A stretch of DNA of 64,000 nucleotides, taken from contig NC_055993.1 of assembly GCF_018446385.1 (NCBI RefSeq), positions 67,782,631 to 67,846,630 on the forward strand, in the 5' to 3' direction. The number at the start of each line of letters is the position of its first letter. Positions within the stretch are counted from its first letter, which is position 1. The notes below the pieces were generated by a model. That model did not search any database, was not told where the DNA came from, and saw nothing but the letters and a program-made list of their open reading frames with translations. Of this stretch, positions 1-11,247 are shown piece after piece. This DNA comes from Zingiber officinale. Taxonomy: Eukaryota > Streptophyta > Magnoliopsida > Zingiberales > Zingiberaceae. A program made the translations under genes and the position numbers.

Positions 1-820
1 AATTCCATCAATAATAATTCATTCCACTAAAGAACTATTATTGAACTATCGCACCAATCCCAAATTACATTTTTGGGCTCCTTCTTATTATGAGTGTGTT
101 AGTCTCCCTGTGTTTAAGATGTCAAATATCCACTAATTAAGCGAGTTACTGACAACTCATTTAATTAATATCTTAGTCCAAGAGTAGTACCACTCAACCT
201 TATCGTCATGTCGGACTAAGTCCACCTGCAGGGTTTAACATGACAATCCTTATGAGCTCCTCTTGAGGACATTCTCAACCTAGATCACTAGGACACAGTT
301 TCCTTCTATAATCAACAATACACACTATAAGTGATATCATTTCCCAACTTATCGGGCTTATTGATTCATCGAACTAAATCTCACCCATTGATAAATTAAA
401 GAAATAAATATCAAATATATGTGCTTGTTATCATATTAGGATTAAGAGCACACACTTCCATAATAACTGAGGTCTTTGTTTCTTTATAAAGTCAGTATAA
501 AAGAAACGACCTCTAATGGTCCTACTCAATACACTCTAAGTGTACTAGTGTAATTATATAGTTAAGATAAACTAATACCTAATTACACTACGACCTTCCA
601 ATGGTTTGTTCCTTTCCATTATGGTCGTGAGTTACTGTTTATAATTTATAAGGTACTGATAACATGATCCTCTGTGTGTGACACCACACACCATATTATC
701 TACAATATAAATTAATTGAACAACTACATTTATCATAAATGTAGACATTTGACCAATGTGATTCTTATTTCTAGATAAATGTTTATACCAAAAGCTAGGC
801 TTTTAGTATACACTCTAACA
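1..820 (-). repeat. copia-1 3' LTR (truncated by window edge)
   Basis: This is the U3-proximal part of the 3' LTR of a minus-strand Ty1/copia element. It matches 7123-7941 almost base for base, with about ten substitutions or small indels over 820 bp by eye. On the minus strand it starts TGTTAGAGTG at position 820, directly after a purine tract. The remaining ~1.77 kb of the LTR lies left of the window. The two LTR copies are therefore roughly 99% alike, so the insertion is recent. Confidence 0.9.
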
Positions 821-832
821 ATCTCCCACTTA
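821..832 (-). other. copia-1 polypurine tract
   Basis: The minus-strand sequence AAGTGGGAGAT lies immediately upstream of the LTR start TGTTAG. This is the expected place and composition for the plus-strand primer of reverse transcription, and it fixes the orientation of the element. Confidence 0.8.
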
Positions 833-2530
833 TACTAAAAGACTAAGCTGCCATATCTGCTGCCATACATCTGATTCCCAACCCTTCAACATGTCCATCA
901 AAAGCTCTCGCCTTAAGGACCTTAGTGAAAAGATCTATAGGTCATCATCTGATGCATTCTAGGCGGCAACAACTTCTCCTCGTTTATACGATTTCTCGTA
1001 TTGGGTAGTACTTGCGCTCTATTGTGTTTACTTGCCTTATAGACTCATGGTTTTTTCGAGTTTGTTACTGCATCATTATTATCACAATAAATTGTAATAA
1101 TCTTTGGACAAACTAGAAATCATATCTAAGTCTATCTTGAGGTAATTAAGTCATTCAGCTTTTATGGCTACCTCAGAGGCTTGCCATATACTAAACTTCT
1201 ATGGTGGAGTCCAGAAAAACACCTATGCTTATCACTCTTCCATAGTTATGACTTTACCTCCTAAAGTAAATACAAAACCCCGAGGTTGACTTATTATTGT
1301 CCCTATCCGATTGAAAGTCAAAATTCATGCAACCCACAAGGACCAAATTAACTGCCTTGTAAGCTAGCATATATTCTCTAGTGCCTCTAAGGTACTTCAA
1401 TATATGCTTTACTGCAATCCATTGTCCTTGTCCAGGGTTACTTTGATATCTGCTAACTATGTCCTTGGCAAAACAGATTTCTGATCTCGTGCATAGCATA
1501 CATTAGGCTTCCGACAGCCGAAGCATAAAGAACTGCCTTTATTTCCTTTATCTTCTTTGATGTCTACAGAGACATATCTTTAGATAAAGTTACTCCATCC
1601 TGAAAAGTTAAGAAACCTTTCTTGGAGTTTTGCATGCTTAAAACGAGCAAGGATTTTTCTGATATATGAAGCTTGGGATAAGTAAAATATTCTTTTCTTG
1701 CGATCACTTATTACTTTGATCTCAAGAATATATACATTCTCCCAAGTCCTTTATATTGAATTATTTGGACAACCATACCCTTACTTCTGACAACATTTTG
1801 ATATTGTTTCCAACTACCAAAAATGTTATCTACGTATAGTACAAGAAATACCACCACGCTTCCATCACACCTTTTGTATACACAAGACTTATCCGGTTAC
1901 TAAATCCATAGACTTTGATAAACCGGATGTTCTAAGACCTTGAAGCTTTGCCTCAGTCCATAGACTGATTGAGCTTGCACACAAGATGCTCTTAGCCCTT
2001 TGCAATGAACCCTTCTGGTTGCTTTATATGGATGCTTTCTTCAAGACTTCCATTAAGGAATGCTGTCTTGACATCCACTTGCCAAATAGATAAAAGAATC
2101 CGGATAGACTTAAGCATGGCTACCAGTGAAAAAGTTTCCTTTTTCATCAAGCCTTGCTTTGAAAGTTACTACCTTCCTGTCTATCCCTCTTTCCCTATTA
2201 TAGACCTTTTTACACCCAACGGCTTTTACACCATTTGGTGATTCTACAAGCTTCCAGATTTTATTAGAATACATATATTCTAATTCTGTTATTCATTACT
2301 CTTTGCCAAGATGCTGCATATTTATCTTGGAGTGCTTCGTCATATGTCCGGAGATCAAGTTCATGTCCTTCAGGGATCGAGTTCAAAAACTCTCCAAAAC
2401 ATGAATCTTTTAAGATTGCTTAACAACCCTCCCACTACGACAAGGCATTTTCTGCAATTGTATATCATTTGTGATACGTGTTGCAGTTTTCTTGTGGTAT
2501 CTCATCTTGTACAGTTGGTACTAGATTAGA
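833..2530 (-). pseudogene. copia-1 reverse transcriptase/RNase H relic
   Basis: This is the C-terminal pol region of a Ty1/copia element, read on the minus strand and broken by many stops and frameshifts. Recognisable pieces are the RT segment with a QSVYGLRQAS-like motif around 1930-2000, and the 'SRYQSNPG..HW.AVK.ILKYLRGT' block typical of copia at 1254-1499, here written SRYQSNPGQGQW followed by ILKYLRGTREYML. An RNase H 'YCDN' segment with a K-HI-like tail follows towards 1000. No long open frame remains, so the protein is dead. Order (RT then RNase H, after integrase) is standard for copia. Confidence 0.85.
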
Positions 2531-2785
2531 CATGTCTTTTATTATTTCCTTAAGAACAAATTTACTTATGAGCACGTGGTTCATTATATAGTCCTTTTAA
2601 AATCAGTCATTGATGCTAACAATGACCTTCTGATTTTTAAGACTATAAACCTACTTTTGTTTATCTAGGATAACTTACAAACAAGTGAACTCCTATCCAA
2701 CTTATCATTATCTCTCTTTAACATATGTGCTGGATTACCCGAATCCAAATATGCTTCAAAATAGGCTTACGCCTATTCAGCAATT

Positions 2786-3360
2786 CTATATGAGTAGAGA
2801 GTTATGACTTTGGAAGGTACTACGTTCACTTCCGTTTCCAGAGCATATCCTTAAAACAAATTTGGTAAAATAACTCATCATCAATCTACTTATTTCCATA
2901 AGAGTCCTATACCTTCTTTCTACTACACTATTCTGTAGAGGTGTACCAGGTGCAGTTAGTTTGGATTGAATCCCTACTTCTGAAAAGTGACTCCTAAATT
3001 CTCCCAAGAGGTACTTGCCACTGCGTTCTTACCATAGTGACTTTTACTTTAACATTTCTCCTCATCAGCCTTGTACTATTTGAATTAATCAAAGTACTTA
3101 GTCTTGCGGTACATTAAGTAAATTTATTTGTATCTTGAATAGTTGTCTATAAAATAGACGAAATATTCAATACTACCTCTTGTCTGGATAGTCATAGGAT
3201 CACACAAATCAGAATGAACCAATTTCAACATATCTTTGACTCCATACCCCTTAGACTTAAAAGCTTCTTGGTTATTTTTCCTTCCAAGTAAGACTCGCAG
3301 GTTGGAAAGATTTCCACTACTAATGAACCCAAAAGTTCATCAGCTACCGATGAATCCTAC
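2786..3360 (-). pseudogene. copia-1 integrase core relic
   Basis: The minus strand keeps fragments of a copia integrase catalytic core. An upstream LVHSDLCDPM-like segment (first catalytic Asp region) lies near 3200-3240, a FIDNYSRY-like piece near 3150, and GIQSKLTAPGTPLQNSVVER near 2900-2970. The last matches the 'TAPGTPQQNGVAER' block carrying the catalytic Glu. The frame is broken by stops, so no active integrase is possible. It lies between the degraded gag side (right) and RT (left), as expected for copia. Confidence 0.85.
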
Positions 3361-5338
3361 TCAAGTTAATATAACCTAGCCTTAGATGTCAAAGATATTA
3401 ATGGTTCATTTCTGAAGGTTGCTTTCTCTTAAAATTAGAAGATGTGTTACTAATTTCCATTTGTTGCATCGTAAGAGTTATTGGATTTATAAATTGCCAA
3501 CCAACGTACCAGAACATATAACTTCCCTCTTTTTCTTAATAACAACTTTGTTATTAAAAGAGGCAGAATATCAAGTTCTTTGAATAGTTTAGAAACTGAA
3601 AACTAGTTCTTTCTAAACTTGGTGCGTAAAGACAATTACTCAAAAATCCATGTTTTATTCTTATCAAAAGATAAACATCTCCCACTGCAACAGCTACCAT
3701 TTTTACAGTAGTGCCCATGTGGACAGCGTTTTAATTTTCATTTAGTTGCCGGGTTTCCTGGAACCCTGCAATGAATTGCAGACATGATTAATGGCATCTT
3801 GTATCTACACTCCAGGTTCTGGTAGATAACACCACTAGACATGTTTCAACTAATGAATTAAATACACCTAAATTGTTCTTAGTTCTAAGAAGACAGTCTA
3901 CCTTAATGTCCAAGTCATATTTCCAATCATTACAATTGGGACTACTAAGTCTTTTTCTATAGTATGACTACTAGGGATTGACAAACATCCTAAGAATCAC
4001 AAAAATATTTGATCAAGATCAACTCCTTAAAATCTCCATGAATTTTGTGTATACAAAATCGAAGAGGAGATTTTATTCATTAATTTTATTATCTCGTCTA
4101 CTTTATTATGAATAAAATTAATAGTTGATCTGTCTTTGATCAAATATTTGGTCAAAACTCTTTGAATTTAAAATAACATTGATTCCTCAAACAATATTAT
4201 TTAAATTCACCAACACCTCAAACATCGTGAATTTTGCATGCCACGTTAGTGTGGACGTATACAAATTCATCATTTGTAAGAGGAGGGTTTTACCCATTGA
4301 CTATCTTGTCAATATAACTTTTTGACAAATAAAATTACCTCAAACACCATGAATCTTGTATGCCACGTTAGTGTGGATGTATACAAATTCAAACATTTGT
4401 AAGAGGGGTTTATTAATTTTATTATATTGCCAATCTAGTTTTATGACAAATCAATAGTTGGTTTCCCTTTGGTCACACAAGTGATAGTAGTGACTCCGTT
4501 GGGAGGATACTATTAAATGTGTCTAAGTGTATACCATTACTTAACACTAAGTCCATTAATAAGATTATGCCCTTTCCGTTGGGGAAGATCACACGCTCTT
4601 AATTAACTTCCTATAGTCATCCAAAAATGGAAGTCTGTTCTAGTGATCCACAAGCAAGCTCATCCGTTATGGAGGAAGGCACTCAGAGCCAACGCGCAAG
4701 CTTGTTTGCATCACTTACAAACCAGTAATGGAGACCATGGGATTTACTTAAAATCCTCTCCCACTTAGTTATTTATAAATGAGGATTTTAACTATGCTAG
4801 CCTACTAAATATGTAAACCAACATGCACACACACAATATAAAAGCAATAAATAGAAAATCTAATTTTCAACTATTATGACTTTTATCTCTAGTTGTCCTC
4901 CGTGTGTTGTCATCCCAAGCTGCTGCCATATTTGGCCACCGCCACCGGGTCTAGCTGTCGCATCCATCTTGCTCCTAGTTCCGCTGCGCCTCTGGTCCTT
5001 AGAAGGTTCCACGCTTTGCAAGATTCGATCCGCGACATAAATAGAATTTTACATTTTTGATCCTATATTCCATAAAAGGAATGTACATGTATCTAGATCA
5101 AAAATAAAATCCTAATAAAACTAAATACAGCTCCTGCTGTATTTTATAATACAATCATGCACACACATATAAATGCCCTTGACATGTCCAAGGGTCCAAT
5201 CACACACACAATAACTAAAAGTCATAATAGTTGGATCCTGCATCCACAAAGTTAGCACATCCTACTATTATCCTGCCTAAATTATGTATGACATGTGCAT
5301 AATTAAACTAATACCAAATACACAGAGGCAAAATCCTA
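3361..5338 (-). pseudogene. copia-1 gag/leader region, degraded
   Basis: This AT-rich stretch lies between the PBS and the integrase, where leader, gag and protease should be. I cannot recognise an intact gag domain. It holds two similar ~75-80 bp units (about 4200-4290 and 4333-4415), each with the 14-mer CACGTTAGTGTGGA (or one change from it), and a third weaker unit near 4027-4080. Absence of a readable gag together with near-identical LTRs suggests a non-autonomous copy. Confidence 0.6.
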
Positions 5339-5350
5339 GCTCTGATACCA
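5339..5350 (-). other. copia-1 primer binding site (tRNA-iMet)
   Basis: The minus strand reads TGGTATCAGAGC, the complement of the 3' end of plant initiator tRNA-Met. It lies 2 bp inside the LTR end and defines the 5' side of the element as the right-hand LTR. Confidence 0.9.
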
Positions 5351-5352
5351 AT

Positions 5353-7941
5353 TGTTGGTTGCTACTCGGAAAACCTAGAGGTTCCACTGTACAAAAATTT
5401 TGTACAAAGGTCTGAACCTTTTCCTAGCTACCATGTGTTCTTTTAAATTAAATTTTGGATTGCCTGCGGAACTTAACACGTTTGATCCAAAACTTAATCT
5501 ATTTGTTCTTTTAGGTTTTGACTTGGATCTCCTGCGGAACTTAACACGTTCGACCCAAGTCACCTTAAGTTATTAATTCCATTAAATATTAATTTTCATA
5601 ATTGGTTCCCAGTACTGACGTGGCGAGGCACATGGCCTTCTTGGATATGGGAGCAACCACCACCGACTAGACAAAACCTTTTATGGAAAGCTAATATTTA
5701 ATTTCCTAAAATAACTTTAGGTTAACCGAAAAGAACAATCAAATCACAAGGAAAAGAAAAATAAAAGAACACAACTTCGAAAAACATATTCGAAATACTA
5801 GAATCGTAAACCTCTTGTATTTGGTATTATTTCCATAAATAACTAGCATGATGCGGAAAGGAAAAATTACTAGTTATACCTTCTAAAAAGACCTCTTGAT
5901 CTTCTACCGTATTCCTCTTCTAACCTCGGACGTTGTGTGGGTAACGATCTTCCGAGATGAGAACCACCAAGCACCTTCTTCTTCCTTGCAAGTTTCGGCC
6001 ACCACAATTCTCCAAGAGAAGTAGAGGTCCGGCCACCACCACCAAGCTCCAAGGGATGCAAGAAACAAAACCACCTTTCTCTCCTTCTTCTCCTAGCTAG
6101 AACTGGCCACCATCAAGAGTTCCAAGAGAGGTTGCCGCCGGCCATAAGAAGAAGAGAAGAGGAAGAAGCTAGGGCCGGCCACCAAGGAGGAAAAGAGAGG
6201 AGAAGAATAATAGAGTTGATCACCCATGAAGGCACCTCTACCCCCTCTTTTATAATCCTGGGTCTTGACAAATAAGGAAATTTTAAAAAAAAAATTCCTT
6301 AATTCTTTTGTCATAAAAAAGAAAAATTATTTTAATTAAAAAACAATTTTCTTCTTTTAATAATAATGGCCGGCCACTTCTAATTCCCCAAAACAAGGAA
6401 AATTTAATTCACACAAGAATTAAAACTTCCTAATTTGTTTCTAGAAATTTATAAAAATTTCTCCAATAATTTTTATTCCTTCATGATTGGTTAATAAAAA
6501 GGAAATTTTATAAATTAAAATTCTTCTTCTAAACATGTGGATAATTTCCAAAAGGAAAGTTATCTCTAAAAATTAAAATCTCTTTTCAATCTACAAATAA
6601 GGAAAGATATCAAATCTTTTCTTAATCTTTTGTAGAAACTAATAAAAGAGAATATTTAATTTTTAAACTTCTCTTTTAAATTATTATCATGGTCAAAAAG
6701 GAAAGTTTTTCTTAAAAATAAAATCTCCTTTCAATCTACAAATAAGGAAAGATTTCAAATCTTTTCTTAATCTTTTGTAGAAAGCTTTAAAAGGAAAGAT
6801 TTAATTTTTAAACTCTCTTTAAAAACTATGATATCCACATAAGAAATAATTTTAATAAAAAATCCTTTTTAATATGATGTGGCCGGCCACCTAAACTTGG
6901 GCTCCAAGCTATTGGCCGGCCACCTTAAGGCCAACCTTTAGGCTTGGCCGGCCCTAAGCTTGAGCTTCAAGCTTAGCTTGGCCCCTATTGGTTGGGTAAG
7001 AAGGTGGGTATGTGGTGGGTATAAATCTCTATATACAAGAGGCTACGATAGGGACCGAGAGGAGGAATTGGTTTTGGTCTCCGATGAAATTAAGCTTCCC
7101 ATGTTCGCCCGAACACACAACTTAATTCCATCAATAATAATTCATTCCACTAAAGAACTATTATTGAACTACCGCACCAATCCCAAATTACATTTGGGCT
7201 CCTTCTTATTATGAGTGTGTTAGTCTCCCTGTGTTTAAGATGTCAAATGTCCACTAATTAAGCGAGTTACTGACAACTCATTTAATTAATATCTTAGTCC
7301 AAGAGTAGTACCACTCAACCTTATCGTCATGTCGGTCTAAGTCCACCTGCAGGGTTTAACATGACAATCCTTATGAGCTCCTCTTGAGGACATTCTCAAC
7401 CTAGATCACTAGGACACAGTTTCCTTCTATAATCAACAATACACACTATAAGTGATATCATTTCCCAACTTATCGGGCTTATTGATTCATCGAACTAAAT
7501 CTCACCCATTGATAAATTAAAGAAATAAATATCAAATATATGTGCTTGTTATCATATTAGGATTAAGAGCACACACTTCCATAATAACTGAGGTCTTTGT
7601 TTCTTTATAAAGTCAGTATAAAAGAAACGACCTCTAATGGTTCTACTCAATACACTCTAAGTGTACTAGTGTAATTATATAGTTAAGATAAACTAATACC
7701 TAATTACACTACAACCTTCCAATGGTTTGTTCCTTTCCATTATGGTCGTGAGTTACTGTTTATAATTTATAAGGTACTGATAACATGATCCTCTGTGTGT
7801 GACACCACACACCATGTTATCTACAATATAAATTAATTGAACAATTACATTTATCATAAATGTAGACATTTGACCAATGTGATTCTTATTTCTAGATAAA
7901 TGTTTATACCAAAAGCTTGGCTTTTAGTATACACTCTAACA
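5353..7941 (-). repeat. copia-1 5' LTR (~2.6 kb)
   Basis: This complete 5' LTR begins TGTTAG at 7941 and ends in CA at 5353, on the minus strand. It is long for a copia element. Between about 6170 and 6960 it contains several copies of the 8-bp palindrome GGCCGGCC. The segment 7123-7941 is duplicated at 1-820. To the right it abuts gypsy protease coding sequence, so the whole copia element is inserted in a gypsy gene. The target duplication cannot be checked because the left flank is outside the window. Confidence 0.9.
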
Positions 7942-8256
7942 AGAGAATGCCCATTGGACTTCGGCAACCATATACTCACTGTAGATTTATTGGTACTAGA
8001 AATGGTTGAGTTCGACATTATCCTTGGCATAGATTGGTTGTCAGTATACCATGCCACGGTTAATTTCTAGATGAGGGTGGTCACATTCCGACCTCCGAAC
8101 TAACCCTCGTGGGATTTCACTAGCATAAGGGATGACGATATATCGACCATTTCTGTGATTCAGACTCAGAAGCTGCTGTCACATGGATGTTAGAGTTTTC
8201 TATTGTCGTTAATTAATGCTAACGACAATAGTAGATCGTAGCTCTCCGACATCCCA
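7942..8256 (+). pseudogene. gypsy-1 aspartic protease fragment and PR-RT linker
   Basis: The plus strand encodes the end of a Ty3/gypsy retropepsin, with the hallmark EFDIILGIDWLS segment (8010-8045) followed by H-A-T-V-N-F. The catalytic DTG half is missing because copia-1 inserted just upstream. The frame then decays through stops into the linker before RT. Confidence 0.85.
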
Positions 8257-9486
8257 ATGGTTCGAGAGTATCTGAATGTATTTCCAGATGAGTTACCAGG
8301 CTTGCCTCCCCGAAGACAAGTGGAGTTTGTTATTGAGCTAATTCCGGGGACCGCGCCATCATCGAAAGCACCTTACCGTATAACACCGAAAGAGTTGGAC
8401 GAGCTCAAGGTCCAACTCCAGGACTTATTGGACAGAGAATTTATTCGCCCTAGTGTATCTCCGTGGGGTTCTCCGGTATTGTTCGTCAAGAAAAAAGATG
8501 GTACTCTAAGGTTCTACATCGATTATAGGCAGTTGAACGCCGTGATTGTCCGAAATAAGTATCCCTTACCATGGATCGAAGATTTGTTTGATCAGCTCAG
8601 AGGTACATCAATGTATTGTAAGATTGATCTGCGGTCCGGATATCATCAGCTGAGAGTCAAAGATTCTGATATTCAGAAGACAACATTCCGCACCAGATAC
8701 GGACATTATGCGTTCTTGGTAATGTCATTTGGGCTTACCAATGCTCCAGCGGTGTTTATATATTTGATGAACTGCATCTTTCTGGAGTATCTAGATCAGT
8801 TCATTATCGTTTTCATCGACGACATTCTGATCTACTCGCGTTCCGAGGAGGAACATGCACAACATCTCCGCATAATCTTGGAGATTCTTCGACAACATTG
8901 TCTATATGCGAAGTTCCACAAGTGTGCTTTCTGGCTATCCTCAGTTAGTTTTCTAGGACACGTGGTTTCTAGCAGAGGTATTTCCGTAGACCCTCAAAAG
9001 ATCGAGATTGTCACCAGCTGGGAGCAGCCAAAATCAGTTCAAGAGATCTGTAGTTTCCTAGGATTGGCTGGATATTACAGACAGTTCGTCGAGAGTTTCT
9101 CTCGCATTACGCACACACGCCTGACCAGAAAAGGTGTGAAGTTCACGTGGTCAGAAGCCTGCAAGACCATCTTCCAGGAGCTGAAGAGGAGATTAGTGTC
9201 GGCACCAGTACTGGTTTTGCCCTCTGGAGAGGACGGGTTTGTGCTCTACACCGACGCTTCTCTACAGGGTTTGGGTGATGTTTTGATGCAACATGGCAGG
9301 GTAGTCTCTTATGCCTCTCATCAGTTAGATCATGAGAAGAACTACCCAGTACATGATTTGGAGTTAGCCGCTATTATCTTTGCTTTGAAGATTTGGCAGC
9401 ATCATCTATATGGTGTTACATTTGAGATTCTCACTGATCATAAGAGTCTCAAATATCTTTTCACTCAGAAGGAACTCAATCTCTGA
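8257..9486 (+). pseudogene. gypsy-1 reverse transcriptase-RNase H
   Basis: This 409-codon open stretch encodes the RT and RNase H domains of a Ty3/gypsy (chromovirus, Tekay/Del-like) polyprotein. Visible RT blocks, in order, are LPGLPP, the AP-YRI-P-EL block, [43 protein letters not shown] and the catalytic [10 protein letters not shown]. RNase H follows with LYTDAS, ELAAI and LTDHKSL. The methionine chosen as start is only the first after upstream stops; the real protein was translated from a gag-pol far upstream. The frame ends at a TGA where related elements have CGA (Arg) in the 'MRQRRW' block, and homology continues in the same frame beyond it. One expected Cys in the 'MRLCIDYR' block is Tyr here. 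Confidence 0.9.
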
Positions 9487-11141
9487 CAGAGGAGATGGAT
9501 GGAGCTCCTGAAGGATTATGATTGTACCATTAGCTACCACCAAGGGAAAGCTAATGTGGTTGCCGACACACTTAGCCGAAAGTCCAGAGGGACTTTAGCT
9601 TGCCACCGAGCTTTAGTCATGGACTTGATCCAGGGTTTCTCTGAGTTGGGTCTTGAGGAGCAGGGACAGATAGAGTAGGGTATTCTGGTTACCATGTTTA
9701 CTCAGTCATCGATCAGGACGAGGATCCTAGAGGCCCAGGCCAGTGATCATCGCTTACAGTCCACTGGCTGCTTGATAGCTTCTGAGCGGTAGACCGAGTT
9801 CACCCAAGATGACGAGGGTATTATTTATTTCCAAGGTAGATTATGCGTACCTCAATCTCACTCGGTTTTGGAAGAGCTACTTCAGGAGGCTCATCGCTCT
9901 CGATTTGCGATCCACCCAGGCAGAACACACATGTATCAAGATTTGAGGCGTTCCTATTGATGGAATGACATGAAGAAAGACATCGTGGAGTTTGTAGCTA
10001 GATGTCTAGTATGTTAGCAGGTGAAGGTTGAGCACCAGAGACTTGTCGGATTACTTCAGAGGATTCTGATTCCAGAATGGAAATGGGAGCACATCACTAT
10101 GAATTTTGCGGTGGGATTGCCTAGGACACGATGAGGCCATGACGTGATTTGGGTAGTCGTTGACCGATTAACCAAATCTACGCATTTCTTAGCGATCCGA
10201 AAGACCGATTCGTTGGATCAATTAGCAGAGCTGTATTGCCGAGAGATCATCAGATTGCATGGTGTTCCTTTGAGCATTATATCGAATAGAGACCCACAGT
10301 TCATGTCCCAGTTCTGGCAGAGTCTGCAGTAGGCTTTGGGTACACAACTCCGATTCAGCACAGTATTCCATCCGCAGACAGATGGACAGTCAGAGCGGAC
10401 CATCCAGACTTTAGAGGATTTGCTGAGGTCGTGCGTTATGGATTTCGGAAGCAGCTGGGAGGACCACCTACCATTAGTAGAGTTCACCTACAACAACAGC
10501 TATCATTCGACTATTCAGATGGCACTATTTGAAGCGTTGTATGGTAGACCTTGTTGGACATCCACCCTCTGGGAGGAGGTCAGGGAGGCCCAGCTGCTAG
10601 GACCGCAAAGAGCTCAGCAGGAGGCAGAGTTGGTTCTAACTATTAGATGGAGGATGTCTGAGGCGCAGAACCGTCAGAAGAGTTATGCTGATCGGAGACG
10701 TAGACCCCTGGAGTTCTCTACTGGAGACCATGTATTTTTGAGTGTCTCGCCCATGAAAGGGGTGAAGAGATTTAGCCTCCGAGGTAAGCTAGCTCCACGA
10801 TACATTGGGCCTTTTTAGATCTTGGAGAGGATTGGAGCTGTAGCTTATCGTCTAGCGCTACCACCGGCTTTGGCAGGCGTTCATGATGTATTCCATGTGT
10901 CGATGCTGAGGAGATATGTAGCCGGCTCAGCACAAGTTCTGTCAGATATACCAATTCTCATTCAGCCTGACGTTACCTACGAGGAGGTTTCGGTATAAAT
11001 TCTGGACCACAAAGAGTGTCAGTTGCGGAACAAAACTATCCGGCTGGTTAAAGTTGGATGGCAGTATCATTCTGACAAGGAGGATACCTGGGAGCTCGAG
11101 GATACGATCCGAGCTCGATACCCCCATCTTTTTACTTGAGG
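9487..11141 (+). pseudogene. gypsy-1 RNase H end, integrase and chromodomain, inactivated
   Basis: This continues the pol frame with many in-frame stops (for example near 9676, 9790, 9957, 10014, 10330, 10816 and 10996). The integrase zinc-finger end (C-L-V-C near 10005), the core with [11 protein letters not shown], and the C-terminal VFHVSMLRRY are clear. Both catalytic Asp positions read Asn: MNFAVGLP instead of MDF, and SNRD instead of SDRD. The Glu in QSERT is kept. A chromodomain-like tail, with WQYHSDKEDTWELED, ends at a stop near 11140, which supports the Tekay/chromovirus assignment. Most changes are C-to-T or G-to-A, as expected from decay of methylated DNA. Confidence 0.85.
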
Positions 11142-11235
11142 TATGTGGGTTAAATTCTGTTCAGCATTTATTTGGTTGGTTATTACTAGTATTTGTTGAT
11201 GGTAAATAATGATATTTGAGAACCAAATTTTTATT

Positions 11236-11247
11236 AGTGGAGGAGAA
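11236..11247 (+). other. gypsy-1 polypurine tract
   Basis: The sequence AGTGGAGGAGAA directly precedes the LTR start TGTAAAAT. It lies ~95 bp after the pol stop, the normal location for the plus-strand primer. Confidence 0.75.

Noticed and set aside
5870-6314. Two minus-strand frames (63 and 73 codons) in the copia-1 LTR as genes
   Set aside because: They lie in LTR sequence, lack similarity to any family, and have no support beyond being open.
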